Source: Rhynchopus sp. YZ270_cl-10
Lineage: Eukaryota; Euglenozoa; Diplonemea; Diplonemida; Diplonemidae
Length of the DNA stretch: 64,000 bases
NCBI GenBank assembly: GCA_964035575.1
Contig: OZ037908.1
Span: forward strand, 1 to 64,000
Reading direction: 5' to 3'
The stretch's first letter is position 1, and every line of letters starts with the position of its first letter. The notes under the pieces are model-generated. The model made no database searches, was not told the DNA's origin, and worked only from the letters and a program-made list of their open reading frames with translations. The translations under genes were made by a program, and so were the position numbers. Below are positions 63,252 to 64,000 of the stretch, piece by piece.

Positions 63252-63289
63252 GTGCAAACGTCTCACCCTTCATCGGTGGACGCAGGCAC
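63252..63289. repeat. Hairpin family H2 copy
   Basis: GTGC/GCAC, CGTC/GACG and CACC/GGTG pairings follow one another, the best-formed member of the family. Confidence 0.6.
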
Positions 63290-63337
63290 AAAATTTTGAG
63301 TTGCGCTACAAAACTCTACTATACCAAAAAAAATTAA

Positions 63338-63441
63338 TACCGTATTCGTACAAATAATCGACCGTAATGGTGTTCGACCTTTTCAGGATATTTCTTGAAG
63401 TTCGACCTTTTTAACGGTCGATAATTTATACGAATACAGTA
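63338..63441. mobile_element. 100-bp Tc1/mariner-type MITE with TA duplications
   Basis: Mirror ends CCGTATTCGTACAAATAATC and CTGTATTCGTATAAATTATC (right end, reverse complement), each continuing GACCGT, with TA at 63,338-63,339 and 63,440-63,441. TA target sites and length suit a pogo/mariner derivative. A second inner pair (GGTGTTCGACCTTTT and its partial mirror) makes the whole element foldable. Confidence 0.8.
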
Positions 63442-63551
63442 AAAGAAAAGGTGATCAGATGAATGTGCCTCACATACAAAGCTTAGAAAACAATAATGCA
63501 AAACAGATGTGTCTCTGCTGTACACACGCATCCCAAGAAAAGAGGGTTAAA

Positions 63552-63584
63552 GACGGGCTTAAGCCTTGTGTTACTTAGCCACCA
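63552..63584 (-). repeat. Hairpin family H1, diverged copy
   Basis: GGGCTTAAGCCTTGTGTTACTT then AGCCACC; the arms are partly kept and the loop is changed. Confidence 0.5.
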
Positions 63585-63650
63585 ACCAAAAGACAACAGA
63601 AAAATGCTTTCTTGAAGAAGTGGATAAAATCTACATGTACTACTTTTTTT

Positions 63651-63718
63651 TTGATAAATTGTTGACGTAGTGCAGTTGCCCTCGGTTGTGTTGCCACAGT
63701 TTGTGCAATCTCCACTGT
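63651..63718 (+). repeat. Dispersed 65-bp repeat, copy 2
   Basis: Partner of 61,821-61,887. It is preceded by an eight-base T run and followed by non-homologous sequence, so the boundaries are sharp on both sides. Confidence 0.7.
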
Positions 63719-64000
63719 CTCTGGTTTTTGTTCATTTTCCCCCCTCAGTCCCCACTGCCTTGCGACGGGGGTACTGGCCATGAGACTCAAACCCTGCACC
63801 CCCCCCCCTAACGGAAAAATGCTTTTGTTCACTTCGGAGAATCTCTTGAAATCCACCTTTTTTATTTTTTTTTTTTGCGTCTTCTTCCAGGGATTTATAT
63901 ACGATTTTTTTCCTTACCAAAAGTGCAAAAAAAGTGAGGTTGCTATTCCTGAGGGGGCTGCAGGCACGGAGGGGCTTTTTTGAAGAAATGGACTTCAGAT
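63719..64000. other. Window end, unassigned
   Basis: T-rich sequence with no gene recognised; a feature cut by the window edge cannot be excluded. Confidence 0.4.

Larger units (their letters stand above)
58577..63339. other. Long gene-poor spacer
   Basis: No frame has a recognisable domain or clear coding bias. It contains several 10-20 bp homopolymers and a (CA)n run at 60,001-60,036. Small hairpin repeats and one MITE are listed separately. Near-repeats of CCAAATACAGAAACAAAAAGG occur at about 58,763 and 58,921. Confidence 0.55.

Noticed and set aside
63775-63800. Possible tRNA T-arm (GGGTTTGAGTCTCA on the minus strand)
   Set aside because: No acceptor stem, D-arm or anticodon arm could be placed around it.

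Overview
The window is nuclear DNA from a microbial eukaryote. It has four convincing host genes. All are single uninterrupted reading frames on the minus strand, separated by long A/T-homopolymer-rich spacers. At least three start codons have a pyrimidine tract ending in CAG a short way upstream. With an Ingi/Jockey-like LINE carrying RNase H, this fits an intron-poor protist that transcribes one strand over long distances and may trans-splice. A euglenozoan (diplonemid- or kinetoplastid-like) is my best guess, but the sequence does not prove it.

Layout. 1-8,600: an array of about 1,075 GGGTTTGC octamers. 8,601-22,305: two head-to-tail units of one restriction-like-endonuclease LINE, the left one cut off by the octamer array. 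The right one encodes about 2,331 residues with OTU-protease-like domains on both sides of the RT and endonuclease. 22,306-26,975: a patchwork of partial repeats (three 300-760 bp units, clusters of a GCACCCTGTGCACC word, a 254-bp G-rich satellite containing octamer seeds, 7- and 8-mer arrays, shrunken LINE pieces). 27,297-32,479: a CPR-like flavin reductase and a retinol-saturase-like oxidoreductase. 32,480-39,237: spacer with a piggyBac-type TTAA element. 39,238-46,266: a 7.0-kb terminal-inverted-repeat (TIR) transposon filled with (AGTAC)n and (CCAGTAC)n arrays and a decayed LINE. 47,737-52,533: a DYRK/CLK-like kinase with a long Gln-rich tail and a FAM20-like secreted kinase. 52,569-53,161: a small TIR element. 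54,611-58,495: a second transposon of the same new family, holding a 5'-truncated Ingi-like LINE. 58,496-64,000: spacer with small MITEs and hairpin repeats.

The most interesting signals are three. (1) About 16 copies of a short hairpin, all in one orientation, lie only in the gene-side spacers. The stem pairs best, using a G-U wobble, in RNA of the same strand as the genes. (2) A TIR transposon family (two members, termini CAYGGAT...AAAGTACTT, 6-bp target duplications) in which one end of each copy carries about 370 bp of GTACTT-word expansion. (3) A LINE with two OTU-like domains that sits as a tandem 8.1-kb repeat fused to the octamer array. Several very long, perfectly regular GTAC-containing arrays add to the picture. 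The host genes show no obvious shared pathway; they look like an ordinary one-strand gene cluster between repeat blocks.
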